DNA from: Pseudomonas sp. ANT_H4 | GTDB taxonomy: Bacteria > Pseudomonadota > Gammaproteobacteria > Pseudomonadales > Pseudomonadaceae | Assembly (NCBI RefSeq): GCF_008369295.1 | Contig: NZ_VOBG01000002.1 | Coordinates: 354,334-418,333, forward strand | Direction: 5' to 3' | Length of the DNA stretch: 64,000 bases | In this document: positions 1 through 9,300 of the stretch, piece after piece | Layout: the number at the start of each line of letters is the position of its first letter | How positions within the stretch are numbered: the first letter of the stretch is position 1 | The notes under the pieces: model-generated | What the model was told of the DNA's origin: nothing | What the model saw: only the letters and a program-made list of their open reading frames with translations | The model's database searches: none | Position numbers and translations under genes: made by a program

Positions 1-1208
1 GGATTGCCGCTGTCCCAGTTCCACACCAGTTTGCCGGTGTGTACGTCGAACGCGCGGATCACGCCGCTTGGCTCGTCGATGGAAACGTTGTCGGTAACGT
101 GACCGCCAATCACCACCAGGTTTTTGGTGACCGCAGGTGGCGAGGTGGAGTAGTAACCACCGGGTGCGAAGGTGCCGATGTTGGCGCCCAGGTCGACCTG
201 GCCCTTGTCGCCGAAGTCTTCGCACATCTTGCCGGTGTCGGCGTTCAGGGCGATCAGGCGGGTGTCGGCGGTCGGCAGGAAGATCCGGCGTGGGCAAGCG
301 TTGGCGGTCGGCGCAGCAGCGTCGGTGGCCGGGCTTTGCTCGGTGGCGGCATAGGCGGCGTCATCGTGATACGAAACGCCACGGCAGGTCATGTGCGCCC
401 AACCCTTGAAGTTCTCGGCTTTTTGCGTCGAGAGCTTCGGATCGAAACGCCAGATTTCCTTGCCAGTGTCCGGATCAAGGGCAATCACCTGGCTGTGGGG
501 CGTGCACACGTAGAGCATGCCGTTGACTTTCAGCGGGGTGTTTTCCGCGGTGGTTTCACCGGGATCGCCTGGGCCAGGAAGATCGCCGGTGCGATAGGTC
601 CAGGCTGGTACCAGCTTGTGAGCGTTTTGCGGGGTGATCTGCGCCAGCGGCGAGTAACGGTCACCGAAGGCCGAGCGGCCGTAGGAATTCCAGTCGCCAT
701 CGGGTTGGGTCGGCGCGGCGTTGGCCATGCCCGGTACCGCATCACGGTCCAGTTGGCCTTTGATTTCACCAGGGTTGGTGAATTGGCTGGCCAAGGCGGC
801 GGCGCCGGCCAACACCACGGCCACGCTCAGCGCGCCGGTGCCCAGCGGGGCCGTTTGGCCACGCAGCAATGGGCGACGGAACCACGGCAGCAGCATGACG
901 ATGCCCAGTGCAAACAACAGGGCCAGGCGCGGCACCAGTTGCCACCAGTCCAGGCCGACTTCCCATAGCGCCCAGACGGTGCTGGCAAACAGCACCAGCG
1001 CGTACAGGCCCAGGGCGGCGCGACGTGTGGCCAGCAGCAGGATGCCGGTCAGGGTGAGGCCAATACCGGCCAGCAGGTAGTACAGCGACCCGCCGAGCAG
1101 ACTCAGCTTGATACCCCCGGCCAGCATGGCCAGGCCCATTATCAGCAGCAAAATCCCCAGCAGCCTGGGCAGCAGGCGGCTTGGACTCGAAGCACCATCA
1201 GCGCTCAT
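1..1208 (-). CDS. gcd: membrane-bound PQQ glucose dehydrogenase, N-terminal part (cut by window edge)
   Basis: Oxidises glucose to gluconate on the periplasmic side of the inner membrane and hands electrons to ubiquinone. The minus strand is open from an ATG at 1206-1208 to the window edge (402 codons). Residues about 10-140 form five hydrophobic segments, the usual membrane anchor. The periplasmic part follows, with NSYGRSAFGDRYSPL, PLKVNGMLYVCTP and ALDPDTGKEIWRFDP, which are typical of PQQ beta-propeller dehydrogenases. A GGAGA ribosome site sits about 10 bases before the ATG. Family members are about 800 residues, so the C-terminal half lies outside the window. The identity is clear from the anchor plus propeller start; nothing suggests it is broken. 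Confidence 0.93.
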   Translation of the reverse strand, partial: MSADGASSPSRLLPRLLGILLLIMGLAMLAGGIKLSLLGGSLYYLLAGIGLTLTGILLLATRRAALGLYALVLFASTVWALWEVGLDWWQLVPRLALLFALGIVMLLPWFRRPLLRGQTAPLGTGALSVAVVLAGAAALASQFTNPGEIKGQLDRDAVPGMANAAPTQPDGDWNSYGRSAFGDRYSPLAQITPQNAHKLVPAWTYRTGDLPGPGDPGETTAENTPLKVNGMLYVCTPHSQVIALDPDTGKEIWRFDPKLSTQKAENFKGWAHMTCRGVSYHDDAAYAATEQSPATDAAAPTANACPRRIFLPTADTRLIALNADTGKMCEDFGDKGQVDLGANIGTFAPGGYYSTSPPAVTKNLVVIGGHVTDNVSIDEPSGVIRAFDVHTGKLVWNWDSGN

Positions 1209-1374
1209 AAGTGTGTTCTCCGTGACGTTCAAATGTTTCAAATGTTGTAGTCCCGTGCATGTTCACTGTAGATGACGATTCAGCACGGGCTTGGTTCAGC
1301 TTTAAAAAGCTCTGTTTGGCTTTTTTTCTCCAAAAAGCGCGCAAAACACTGCTCGCGAGTTATTCGATGGCGCT

Positions 1375-1391
1375 CTGTCTTTGAAAGACAG
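1375..1391. promoter_or_regulatory. inverted repeat CTGTCTTT-G-AAAGACAG
   Basis: Perfect 8-base arms around one central base, about 170 bases upstream of the gcd start. The flanks (GGCGCT on the left, CGCTG on the right) extend the symmetry with a two-base offset. Either a dimeric regulator operator or a transcript hairpin. No regulator can be named from sequence alone. Confidence 0.35.
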
Positions 1392-1472
1392 CGCTGTCCA
1401 GGGGCTGGATACATCGTTCAGGGGGCGACATCGAAAGGGATAAACCGCGTTCAGAAAGGTGGAGAAGGGTGA

Positions 1473-1484
1473 TGAAACGTTTCA
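1473..1484. promoter_or_regulatory. LacI-family-like operator TGAAACGTTTCA
   Basis: A perfect 12-base palindrome. The half-site TGAAAC is shared by LacI-family sites such as Cra and by PtxS, which regulates gcd in P. putida through TGAAAC-CG-GTTTCA. Here the two spacer bases are missing, so PtxS binding is only a guess. It lies about 265 bases upstream of gcd, far for a simple repressor site. Confidence 0.4.
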
Positions 1485-1587
1485 GTTTGTTGCCAGCAAG
1501 GATAAAGCGCCTGCTCTGGGAGAGAAAGGGGCATTCGCAAGATGGATCGTTTCGGATTTGGTAACAGTGAGGTGAAAGGTTGATATT

Positions 1588-1617
1588 TGTGGCGAGCGGG
1601 CAAGCCCGCTCGCCACA
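1588..1617. repeat. REP palindrome (GGCGAGCGGGC family)
   Basis: TGTGGCGAGCGGGC and its reverse complement sit back to back, 30 bases in all, just past the end of the zinc receptor gene. The same unit recurs at 9541, 10308, 30393 and 47852 in this window. REPs of this kind are common between pseudomonad genes. Confidence 0.85.
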
Positions 1618-1623
1618 GTGGAT

Positions 1624-3654
1624 TTAGAAGGTAGTACGCACGCCGAACTCAACACTACGTCTTGGCGCTGGCGCAATATCGCGCAGGATTGAGCTGGCAT
1701 AGCGCACGGTCTGGTTGGTCAGGTTTTCGCCGTTGACGAAGGCCAGCCACTGGCTACCACCGACATTGAAGCGATAGCCGGCGCTGGCACCCAGGGTGGT
1801 GTAGCCGTCGGTGCCGCTTTCGTTGTCGGGCACCCGGCCTTGGCCTGCGGCGTGTTCGATGTCGATCCGTGCCTGCCAGCGGTCCAGTTCCCATAGCAGG
1901 CCGCTGTTCAAGCGCAATGGCGCAATGCGCGGCAAGGCTTCGCCGGTATCGAGGTTGGTGGCGCGGGTGTAATCACCCGACAGTTCCAGGGCGAACTTGC
2001 CGTAGGCACCTTCGCCCAGCTTCCAGTGATCCTGGGCTTCAAAACCGGCGAAACGGGCGCGCACGCCGGAGTATTTGTACTCAGGGATGCCGCCAGCGTC
2101 TTCCTTGTCTTCGTCGTTCAAGGTCCGCCCACTGCCCAGCAAGCCGATGTAGTTGGAGAAGTGGCTGTAGAACACCCCGAAGCTGCCCTTGTGGGTGCCG
2201 TTGTCAAAGCGCAGGGCCAGGTCGCTGGAGACGGCTTTTTCTTTCGACAGGTTGGCGTCGCCCACTTCATACGTGCCGGTGGCAACGTGGGCACCGTTGG
2301 CATACAGCTCGTAGAAGGTCGGGGCGCGTTCGGTGTAGCTCAGGGTGGCGGCCAGGGACCAGATCGGCGTTAGGGTATACACCGCGCCGGACGACAGGCT
2401 GCCGGCGGTGAAGCTGTTGGAACTGTCGGCACTGGCGAAGCGCTCGTTGCCTTTGCCGTCCGGGTCGACCGTGGTGTGTTCCAGCCGCCCGCCCAGGCTC
2501 AGTTTCAGGCGTTCGGTGGCCTGCATTTCTTCGAGGATAAACAGCGCGCCGGCATTGGTGTCGGTTTGCGGTACGAAGGCTTCTTCGCCCAGCGCGGAAA
2601 ACTCATTGCGACTGACCTGGGCGCCAATCACCCCGTTGAATGGTCCGATGGGCAGGTGCCGCGCCTCGATCCGCGCCTCATAACCCTTGTTCTTGAAGGT
2701 GGTGCCGGTTTCGCCACCTTCGATTTCCCGATGTTCGTAGTCGGTGTAACCGGCATCGAGTTTCACCGAAGTGAAGGGGCCTTGCAGGTTACGGATCTCG
2801 GATGCGAAGGCGTAGTGATCCTGCTTCATGCGGATGCGCACGTCCTGTTCGGCGGGCGAGCCGTAGTTGCTGTCGTAGTTGCTGTAGGAAAGTCCAGCGT
2901 AACCATCGTCCCAGGTGTAGGAACCGCCGAGCGCACCGCCGTCCTGACGCCCGTCGCTGTTGCCCAGCCGGCCGCGCTTGCCATCACCATTATCACTTGG
3001 CGCGGCGTGGCGGCTGCGGGCGTAGCCTGGGATTTTCAGGTCGTTGAATTGCCGGGAGTTGGCGTCCAGGTGCAAGGCGAAGCTGCCGTTGCCGGCTTCC
3101 AGTTTGCCGGCGCTGCTGCGGGTGGTGTCGGCGCCGCCGTAGCGCAATTCACCGGCACCGTGGATGCCTTCGATGGCTTCGGTGGGGATGCGGTTGTCGA
3201 AGGTGTTGACCACGCCACCGATGGCACTGCCGCCGTAGAGCAGGGCGGCCGGGCCACGGACAATTTCGATGCGTTCGACGTTGACCGGGTCCAGCGGTAC
3301 AGCGTGGTCATAGGACAGCGACGAGGCATCTAGCGCGCCAACGCCGTTACGCAGGATGCGAATGCGGTCACCGTCCTGGCCCCGAATGATCGGACGGCTG
3401 GCGCCCGGGCCGAAGTAGGACGACGACACGCCGGGCTGCTTGTTCAAGGTTTCACCGAGGCTGCCTTTTTGTTGCAGGGTCAGGTCGTCGCCTTCCAGCA
3501 CGGTGGTGGGCGAGGCGAGTTGTTCGCTGCCCAGCGGGTTGCCGGTGATGACTTGAGGTTGCAGCTCCAGGGCATGGGCTTCGCTGCTGATCAACAGCGC
3601 GGCAGCTACGGGGGTAAGGCGCCACAGCAATGGACGGGGAGATGAGCTAGACAT
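1624..3654 (-). CDS. znuD: TonB-dependent outer-membrane receptor, ZnuD-like (zinc)
   Basis: Outer-membrane receptor predicted to import zinc or a zinc complex using TonB energy. 676 residues: signal peptide (residues 1-28, ending SSEAHA), plug domain with [18 protein letters not shown] and [20 protein letters not shown] followed by [15 protein letters not shown], then a beta-barrel ending in the terminal phenylalanine (RTTF). The DASSLS-DHAV plug signature is the one seen in Neisseria ZnuD and in PA0781 of P. aeruginosa. Regulation supports the call: a Zur-type box lies about 83 bases upstream. A REP follows the stop codon. Copper or siderophore receptors are less likely. Confidence 0.85.
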   Translation of the reverse strand: MSSSSPRPLLWRLTPVAAALLISSEAHALELQPQVITGNPLGSEQLASPTTVLEGDDLTLQQKGSLGETLNKQPGVSSSYFGPGASRPIIRGQDGDRIRILRNGVGALDASSLSYDHAVPLDPVNVERIEIVRGPAALLYGGSAIGGVVNTFDNRIPTEAIEGIHGAGELRYGGADTTRSSAGKLEAGNGSFALHLDANSRQFNDLKIPGYARSRHAAPSDNGDGKRGRLGNSDGRQDGGALGGSYTWDDGYAGLSYSNYDSNYGSPAEQDVRIRMKQDHYAFASEIRNLQGPFTSVKLDAGYTDYEHREIEGGETGTTFKNKGYEARIEARHLPIGPFNGVIGAQVSRNEFSALGEEAFVPQTDTNAGALFILEEMQATERLKLSLGGRLEHTTVDPDGKGNERFASADSSNSFTAGSLSSGAVYTLTPIWSLAATLSYTERAPTFYELYANGAHVATGTYEVGDANLSKEKAVSSDLALRFDNGTHKGSFGVFYSHFSNYIGLLGSGRTLNDEDKEDAGGIPEYKYSGVRARFAGFEAQDHWKLGEGAYGKFALELSGDYTRATNLDTGEALPRIAPLRLNSGLLWELDRWQARIDIEHAAGQGRVPDNESGTDGYTTLGASAGYRFNVGGSQWLAFVNGENLTNQTVRYASSILRDIAPAPRRSVEFGVRTTF

Positions 3655-3736
3655 CGGTTATTCCTTGGCAAGCGGCGCACATACGCACGCCCTGAGTCGA
3701 AAAGAGAAGGATGAAGACGGTAATTTTGATAGCTAT

Positions 3737-3751
3737 AGTTACAATATAACA
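3737..3751. promoter_or_regulatory. Zur box (zinc-uptake repressor operator)
   Basis: AGTTACAATATAACA matches the core of the gammaproteobacterial Zur consensus TGTTATANTATAACA, with one imperfect pair in the dyad. It lies about 83 bases upstream of the leftward receptor start and before the rightward DUF2132 gene, so zinc starvation is expected to induce the receptor. Confidence 0.65.
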
Positions 3752-3874
3752 TTACTTTCCTCTCTGAGGATGGGAACTTTTTTCAAGGGCTATAGTGAAG
3801 GCATCGCTTCCACCGGCATCGCCCCTCGGCTAAGGTGCGCGGCTTCATTCTTGAATTCTTGGCAAAGGCCCGGC

Positions 3875-4108
3875 ATGACTGCACAAAATAACGACCCCCT
3901 GCACGGCGTCACCCTGGAACAGGTTCTCACCGCACTGGTGACTCACTATCAATGGGAAGGGCTGGCCGAGCGCATCAACATCCGCTGTTTTTCCAGCGAC
4001 CCGAGCATCAAGTCGAGCCTGTCGTTTTTGCGCAAGACGCCATGGGCACGGGAGAAGGTCGAAGGGCTGTACGTCAAGCTGATGCGCACCAAACGTCCGC
4101 AGGATTGA
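3875..4108 (+). CDS. VF530/DUF2132 family small protein
   Basis: A 77-residue protein of the VF530 family, whose structural members are small helical proteins suggested to bind DNA; no biochemical role is established. Recognised by the conserved run [17 protein letters not shown], then [29 protein letters not shown] and AREKVE, which cover nearly the whole family length. The ATG at 3875 is chosen because the homology starts there. The frame is open further upstream to 3665, but that extension would run through the Zur box and has no family similarity. The next gene starts 4 bases after the stop, so the two are probably cotranscribed. Confidence 0.85.
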   Translation: MTAQNNDPLHGVTLEQVLTALVTHYQWEGLAERINIRCFSSDPSIKSSLSFLRKTPWAREKVEGLYVKLMRTKRPQD

Positions 4109-4112
4109 TGGC

Positions 4113-4751
4113 GTGAGTGGCAGGTTGCCTGGCTATGTGGCAGTGGCGGCACTCACCGGTTGGACGGGCCTGGTGATTCAGCAGTACCTGATTTTTTATT
4201 CCCGTTGGACTTCAGGCGCCAGCTTGCTGGGCGGCCTGGTCAACTTCTTCAGCTTCTTCACTGTGCTGACCAACATCCTGGCGGTGGTGGTCTTGAGTTA
4301 TGCACGGGTGAATCATCCTTCAGCCGGTCGACGGTTTTTCCTGCAGCCTGCGGTGAGCAGCGCGATAGCAGTGAGCATCGTTGTGGTGGGTTTGGCCTAC
4401 AACCTGTTGCTGCGACATTTATGGCACCCGCAGGGTTTTCAGTTCATCGCCGACGAGTTGCTGCACGACGTGATGCCCCTACTGTTTCTTGGCTATTGGT
4501 GGTTCGGCGTGCCCAAAGGCACCTTGCGCCTCAAACACATTGGCCTGTGGGTGATCTACCCCCTGGTGTACTTTGCTTACGCGCTATTGCGCGGGCATTT
4601 GCTGGGGCAGTATCAGTACCCGTTCATTGATGTGGATACCCTGGGTTATCCACAGGTGTTTGTGAATGCCGGGGCGATATTGCTGGGATTTGTGGTGATT
4701 GCCTTGGCGATAGTCGGGCTGGACAGGGTCGCTAAATCACCGCAGGGCTAA
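4113..4751 (+). CDS. Pr6Pr family integral membrane protein
   Basis: A 212-residue membrane protein with about six hydrophobic segments (near residues 8-28, 38-62, 78-98, 115-132, 142-160 and 182-205) and the Pr6Pr pattern FFSFFTVLTNILAVVV, LLRHLWHP and FAYALLRG. The family (also called FAR-17a/AIG1-like) has no agreed function in bacteria. The start is GTG at 4113, since the ATG at 4108 runs into a stop after two codons. It follows the DUF2132 gene by 4 bases, consistent with translational coupling. Confidence 0.8.
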   Translation: MSGRLPGYVAVAALTGWTGLVIQQYLIFYSRWTSGASLLGGLVNFFSFFTVLTNILAVVVLSYARVNHPSAGRRFFLQPAVSSAIAVSIVVVGLAYNLLLRHLWHPQGFQFIADELLHDVMPLLFLGYWWFGVPKGTLRLKHIGLWVIYPLVYFAYALLRGHLLGQYQYPFIDVDTLGYPQVFVNAGAILLGFVVIALAIVGLDRVAKSPQG

Positions 4752-4815
4752 TGTGGCAGACTTGCCAGTCGCCACCTCTATTTGATCTTCATTGTGGTTG
4801 AGTCCGGCTTACGCT

Positions 4816-5583
4816 TTATTCGTCTTCGCTGCTGTCGGCACGCCAGTACCCGACGGCCTTGACGAACGAGTCATCGAGCTTGTGCTCATCGAGCAGCACC
4901 CGGCGAACTTGCCGCGACAGCTTGGTTTCTGTTGCCACCCAGGCATACAACGATCCGTCCGGTACGCGCAATTGCTGGACGGTGGCGAGCAAGTTGTCCA
5001 CACCGCGTAGAACCCAGATCACCTCCACATCTGCAGCACTCTCCAGTGTTTGTCGTTCAGCCGCATTGGCCACTTCAATCACCGCCAGCACCTCGCGCCC
5101 TGCTGGTAATTCTTCCAGGCGCCGGGCAATGGCCGGCAGGGCGGTTTCATCGCCGATCAGCAAGTAGCTGTCGAAGATGTCCGGCACGATCATCGAGCCT
5201 CGAGGTCCGCCGATGTACAGGTGTTGGCCGACCGCTGCCTGTTCGGCCCAGGTCGATGCGGGGCCATCACCGTGCAAGACGAAGTCGATGTCCAGTTCGC
5301 CAATGGCCAGGTCGAACCGCCGCGGGGTGTAGTCGCGCATGGCCGGTTGTGGCCCGTCGCCCTTGATACTGAAGGTCGGGCTTTGCAGCGCCACGTACTC
5401 GGCGGCGGTCTGCGGGAACAGCAGCTTGATGTGATCATCACTGCCCAGGCTGACAAACCCTGCCAGTTGCTCACCGCTGAGGGTAATCCTGCGCATGCGC
5501 GGGGTGATATCGACCACCCGCAGCACGTCCAGGCGACGGCGTTTTATCTCGTGGGTGACGCGGTGGATGACGGGTGTGTTCAT
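4816..5583 (-). CDS. siderophore-interacting FAD protein (NADPH-dependent ferric-chelate reductase, YqjH-like)
   Basis: Predicted cytoplasmic flavoprotein that reduces ferric siderophores with NAD(P)H to release iron. 255 residues: FAD-binding barrel in the N-terminal half (RRLDVLRVVDITPRMRRITL, then MRDYTPRRFD, the flavin-binding R-x-Y-T motif), followed by the siderophore-interacting C-terminal domain (YLLIGDETALPAIARRLEEL, then FVKAVGYWRAD). The length and the W-R ending match the ViuB/YqjH family. Its ATG overlaps the stop of the PadR gene in an ATGA junction, so the regulator is translated first and the reductase is coupled to it, the same pairing as E. coli yqjI/yqjH. Confidence 0.88.
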   Translation of the reverse strand: MNTPVIHRVTHEIKRRRLDVLRVVDITPRMRRITLSGEQLAGFVSLGSDDHIKLLFPQTAAEYVALQSPTFSIKGDGPQPAMRDYTPRRFDLAIGELDIDFVLHGDGPASTWAEQAAVGQHLYIGGPRGSMIVPDIFDSYLLIGDETALPAIARRLEELPAGREVLAVIEVANAAERQTLESAADVEVIWVLRGVDNLLATVQQLRVPDGSLYAWVATETKLSRQVRRVLLDEHKLDDSFVKAVGYWRADSSEDE

Positions 5584-6158
5584 GGATTTTCCCCCTGTAC
5601 AGGTTGGACGACCGGGCCGTCGACGATGGCGTGGGCGGTGCCGTTGAGCAGGCCCGCGACGCGGGTGATTTCTTGCGCGCTCCAGCGCCCGTGATGCAGT
5701 TGCAGGGCATGGCGCAGGTTGTGTACCGCCTCGTGAATTTCCGGCGGCCGGTCATGGCCGCGCAGCGAACGCTTGCTGACATCGATGCGCATGCGTACGC
5801 CGTCCAGTGCAACGGCTTGTTCACTTAAAGAAAGACGTCCAGCGTCGGTGATTGTGTAGCGTTTTTTTCCGCCATCGACGTCGCCGGTGATCAATTCGCT
5901 TTCTTCCAGGAACGTCAGGGTTGGGTAGATCACCCCTGGGCTGGGGCTGTAGGCGCCGTCGAACAAACCTTCAATCTGGCGGATCAGGTCGTAGCCGTGG
6001 CACGGCTGCTCGGCAATCAGCGCTAGCAACAGTAGTTTCAAATCCCCCGGTGCGAAGACCCGTGGGCCACGACCACCGCGTTCGCGGCCTGGGCGTTTCT
6101 CGAAGCCATCGCGGCCGTCACCGGGTTCACGGTGGGAATGAGGGTCTCTCATGGTCAT
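5580..6158 (-). CDS. PadR-family transcriptional regulator (YqjI-like)
   Basis: DNA-binding repressor of the PadR family, 192 residues. The winged helix spans roughly residues 40-110 (LKLLLLALIAEQPCHGYDLI, SPSPGVIYPTLTFLEE, GGKKRYTITDAG). It overlaps the downstream ferric-chelate reductase by 4 bases. In E. coli, YqjI represses yqjH and responds to nickel through a His/Cys-rich N-terminal extension; here the first 40 residues are Arg/Gly-rich with only two histidines and no cysteine, so the metal-sensing part is missing or different. The start codon could be 6158 or 6152. A perfect palindrome just upstream is a likely autoregulatory site. Confidence 0.85.
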   Translation of the reverse strand: MTMRDPHSHREPGDGRDGFEKRPGRERGGRGPRVFAPGDLKLLLLALIAEQPCHGYDLIRQIEGLFDGAYSPSPGVIYPTLTFLEESELITGDVDGGKKRYTITDAGRLSLSEQAVALDGVRMRIDVSKRSLRGHDRPPEIHEAVHNLRHALQLHHGRWSAQEITRVAGLLNGTAHAIVDGPVVQPVQGENP

Positions 6159-6186
6159 GCTCTCTGCGTATTAGTTAGACATAACT

Positions 6187-6200
6187 TAAGATATATCTTA
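6187..6200. promoter_or_regulatory. 14-base palindrome upstream of the PadR gene
   Basis: TAAGATATATCTTA is a perfect palindrome 29 bases upstream of the PadR start. PadR repressors usually autoregulate from AT-rich dyads overlapping their own promoter, so this is the best operator candidate. A direct repeat TAACTATTG occurs further upstream at 6285 and 6301. Confidence 0.45.
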
Positions 6201-6343
6201 CTGGCTGAGCAAGATCCATTCCGACGAACGGTTTTCCGACAGGGTCGAGCCAGGTACGGTGATTAGATTGTCCGCAAACGCAAATAACTATTGAATAGAG
6301 TAACTATTGTTCCAGGACGTGAATGTCTTCACTTTTGCTATGT

Positions 6344-9300
6344 TCAGGGCGCCTGACACGCGGTGTGCTCGCCAGGTTGCAGGTAAGGCGTCAGGAGGGG
6401 CGCCATGCCCTTAAGTACCTGTACGGGCAGTGCCGAGGTGAACGTGAAGGTTTGCGCCGAGCTGCCTGGCACAAACGCCGTCAGGGTGCCGAAGTGCTGC
6501 TCGCCAATGTAGAACACGAAGGTGGCGGTGCGATTGATGGACTTGGAACTGAGAATGCGTCCACCGGCACCGATGGCTTCGATGCGGTTGTCACCTGTGC
6601 CGGTTTTACCGCCCATGGTCAGGGGCGTGCCATCCGCCAGTTTGAAACTGCCGGAAACCCGTTTCGCGGTACCGGCGTCCACCACTTGCGATAGCGCTGC
6701 GCGCAAGGCGCTGGCGACGTCGCTGGGCATCACCCGTTTACTGCGATTGGGGTCATTGATCAAGCGCGTTTCATAGGGAGTGCCTGCAGCAAAATGCAGG
6801 CTGTCGATGCGCAGTGTCGGCTCGCGCACGCCATCGTTGAGGATAACTCCCACCAGTTCCGCCAGGGCGGCCGGGCGATCACCTGAGCTGCCAATCGCGG
6901 TGGCGAGGGACGGCACCAGGTGGTCGAAGGGGTAGCCGACGGCCTGCCAGCGTTGATGAATATCGAGAAACGCTTCGATCTCCAGCATGGTGCGGATACG
7001 ACTGTCCCGGGCGCTTTTGTGCCGGCTCTTGAACAGCCAGCCATAGACTTCCTGACGCTCATACTCGCTGGCGGCGACGGCCTGGGTGAAGGTGGCGTCG
7101 GGGTTGTTCAACAAGTAGCCGAGCAGCCACAAGTCCAGGGGGTGGACCTTGGCGATGTAGCCTTGGTCCGGCAGGTCGTAGGCACCGGGGCCGTAGTTTT
7201 GATAGAGCTTTTCCAGGCGCTCATCGGTGAGTTTTTCCGGGGCCTTGGTGCTGGTCAAATGGGCACGGACAAAACTGTTGAAACTCTTTTGACTGGCCTG
7301 GGGCAGCAGGTAGCGGTGCACGGCGGCCAGGCGGATGGCGGTGGGGTGCAGGCTGTCGAGGAAGGTGTCGAGCCGGGCCTGGGTGTCCTTGTTGCGGTAC
7401 TTTTTCCAGAAGCGCAGTAGGAACGAGGTGCCTTCGCGGTCGGCAAATTTCGCCAGGTATTCCTGACGGCGCGGGTCGCTGTCGTCCTTGAGCAATTGGG
7501 CACTGCTGCCTGGTGCCTGGTAGGTGCTGTAGCGCACCAGGTCGCGCATCAGGCGAATGAAGGGCAGGTTGATCGATTCGCGCAGTGCTTCACGCAGGGT
7601 AGGGTTACGGCCGTTGTCTTCGTTGCGAAAGTTATGGAAGCGATGCAAGCCGCCACCGGTGAAAAAGCTTTCGCCGGGGTTGGCGGAATACTGCCGGTTG
7701 AGTGCCGCGTCGAGCATTATCGGCAGGCTTTGATCGGTGTTTTGCGCCAGGTAATCCAGGGCCCAGCGGGACAGGCGATCCTGGTCGCCGACCTCGACTT
7801 TCTGCAACGCGGCAGGCGTTTGGCCGGCATAGCGGTCGTGCAGTTCGCTGATGATTTGCAGGTAGGTAGTCAGCACCCGCAGCTTGGCGGTGGAGCCCAA
7901 CTCCAGCTTGCTGCCTTCGTTGATGTCAAAGGGCTGGTCGGTGCTGTCGGTCTGCACCCGTACACGGGCGCCGTCGGCTGTCATCTCGTACAAGGTGAAG
8001 CTGTAGCGTACCTGGGCGGTGCTGGCGGGGGTCAGCAGGCGCGGGCCGAGCAGGCCCAGTTGGCCAGCGAAGGCCGGGTCGGCCAGGTGCTTGAGGTAGG
8101 CGGTGGCCTGGGTTTGCAGGTCACTTTGCAGGGTGCTGGTGGCGGACAGGTCAAGGCGGTCCAGGTCGTACAGAGGCCGCTTGAGCAGCGCGGCCAGGCG
8201 GCTGCGGGCGACGCTGATGCCCTTGTTGGTTTCGATGGGTTGGATCGTGGGCTGTTGCTGCCAGTCGCGGTAACTTACTTTGCTGGCCAGGGCGGCAGCG
8301 GACAGAGCCGGGTCGATCACGTTGTTTTGCGCCAACAGGCGGATATGGCTGTCGGTGAGGTCGGCCAGCTCCGCGCGGCCCTTGGACAAATAGTGGGAGG
8401 GCCGGCGCTGGGCGATCATCAGCGATAACACTTCACGCAGGGCCAGGGCTTTTTGCGTCAGGTTTTTTGGGTCTGTGCTGGTCAGGAGGGCATTGCTCTG
8501 GTTGAAGTCGGCGCCGTACCAGACACGTAGCCCTTCGGCCATGCCATGGACCTCGCCGTGGCCCGGAACGGCGGACAGCGGCACGCTATTGAGGTAGTCG
8601 CGCACGATGTTCTGCCGCGCCTGTAAGGTGCCCGGGCCGTCCTGGTAGGTGCGCACGCTGGCGGAAATCATCTGGCGAATTTTCTCGCCACCGGACAGGG
8701 TCAGGCCGTCAGGAGAGTGGCGGTACTTTTCCAATTGTGTGGCCAGGGTACTGCCGCCCGCCGTCTGGCCAGGTAGGTGCAGCAGCTTTGCCACCTGGGA
8801 CCAGGCCGCCCTGGCAAAGCGAGGCCAATCCACGGCGGGGTTGGCCTGGGGCTGGGCGGGGTCCAGCAGGTCCCGGTTTTCGATAAACAGCAGGCTGTTG
8901 ACTACCACCTGCGGAATGGCCGCGAAGGTCGGGTAAAACTGTTGGGGATAACTGAAACGGTACAGCGGTTCAGCGCGGCAATCGGTGATCGACAGGCCTG
9001 CCTGGATTTTTTCGGGGTAGGGCACAAACAAGCCGTGGCGGGTGTAGTCCATCAGGGCCTCGGAGAAGCGGGCCTGATTCTGTATCACATAGTCGCGCTT
9101 GAGCAGGCGCGGCAAAAAATCACCGAGCGCGCTGTAGCCCAGACGCTGGTCGAAGGGGCCTGCACCGGGGTAGACGATGGCATCGCTGGGGCCGGGTTGC
9201 AGGTCGTACGTCAAGTTCGCCGCGACCCGACTGAACTCTCGGGCTTGCCACTTGGACGTACGCATTTCCCGAGAGACGGCGAAACCGAGGGCGATCAACC

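Larger units (their letters stand above)
1209..1623. other. gcd upstream region without a gene
   Basis: This 415-base stretch separates gcd (leftward) from the 3' end of the zinc receptor gene. It holds two inverted repeats that could be operators (1375-1391 and 1473-1484) and a REP palindrome (1588-1617). Short reading frames here have no convincing ribosome sites, so it most likely holds the gcd promoter. Confidence 0.6.

Noticed and set aside
3665..3874. N-terminal extension of the DUF2132 protein
   Set aside because: The extension crosses the Zur box and shows no family similarity; the conserved protein begins at 3875.
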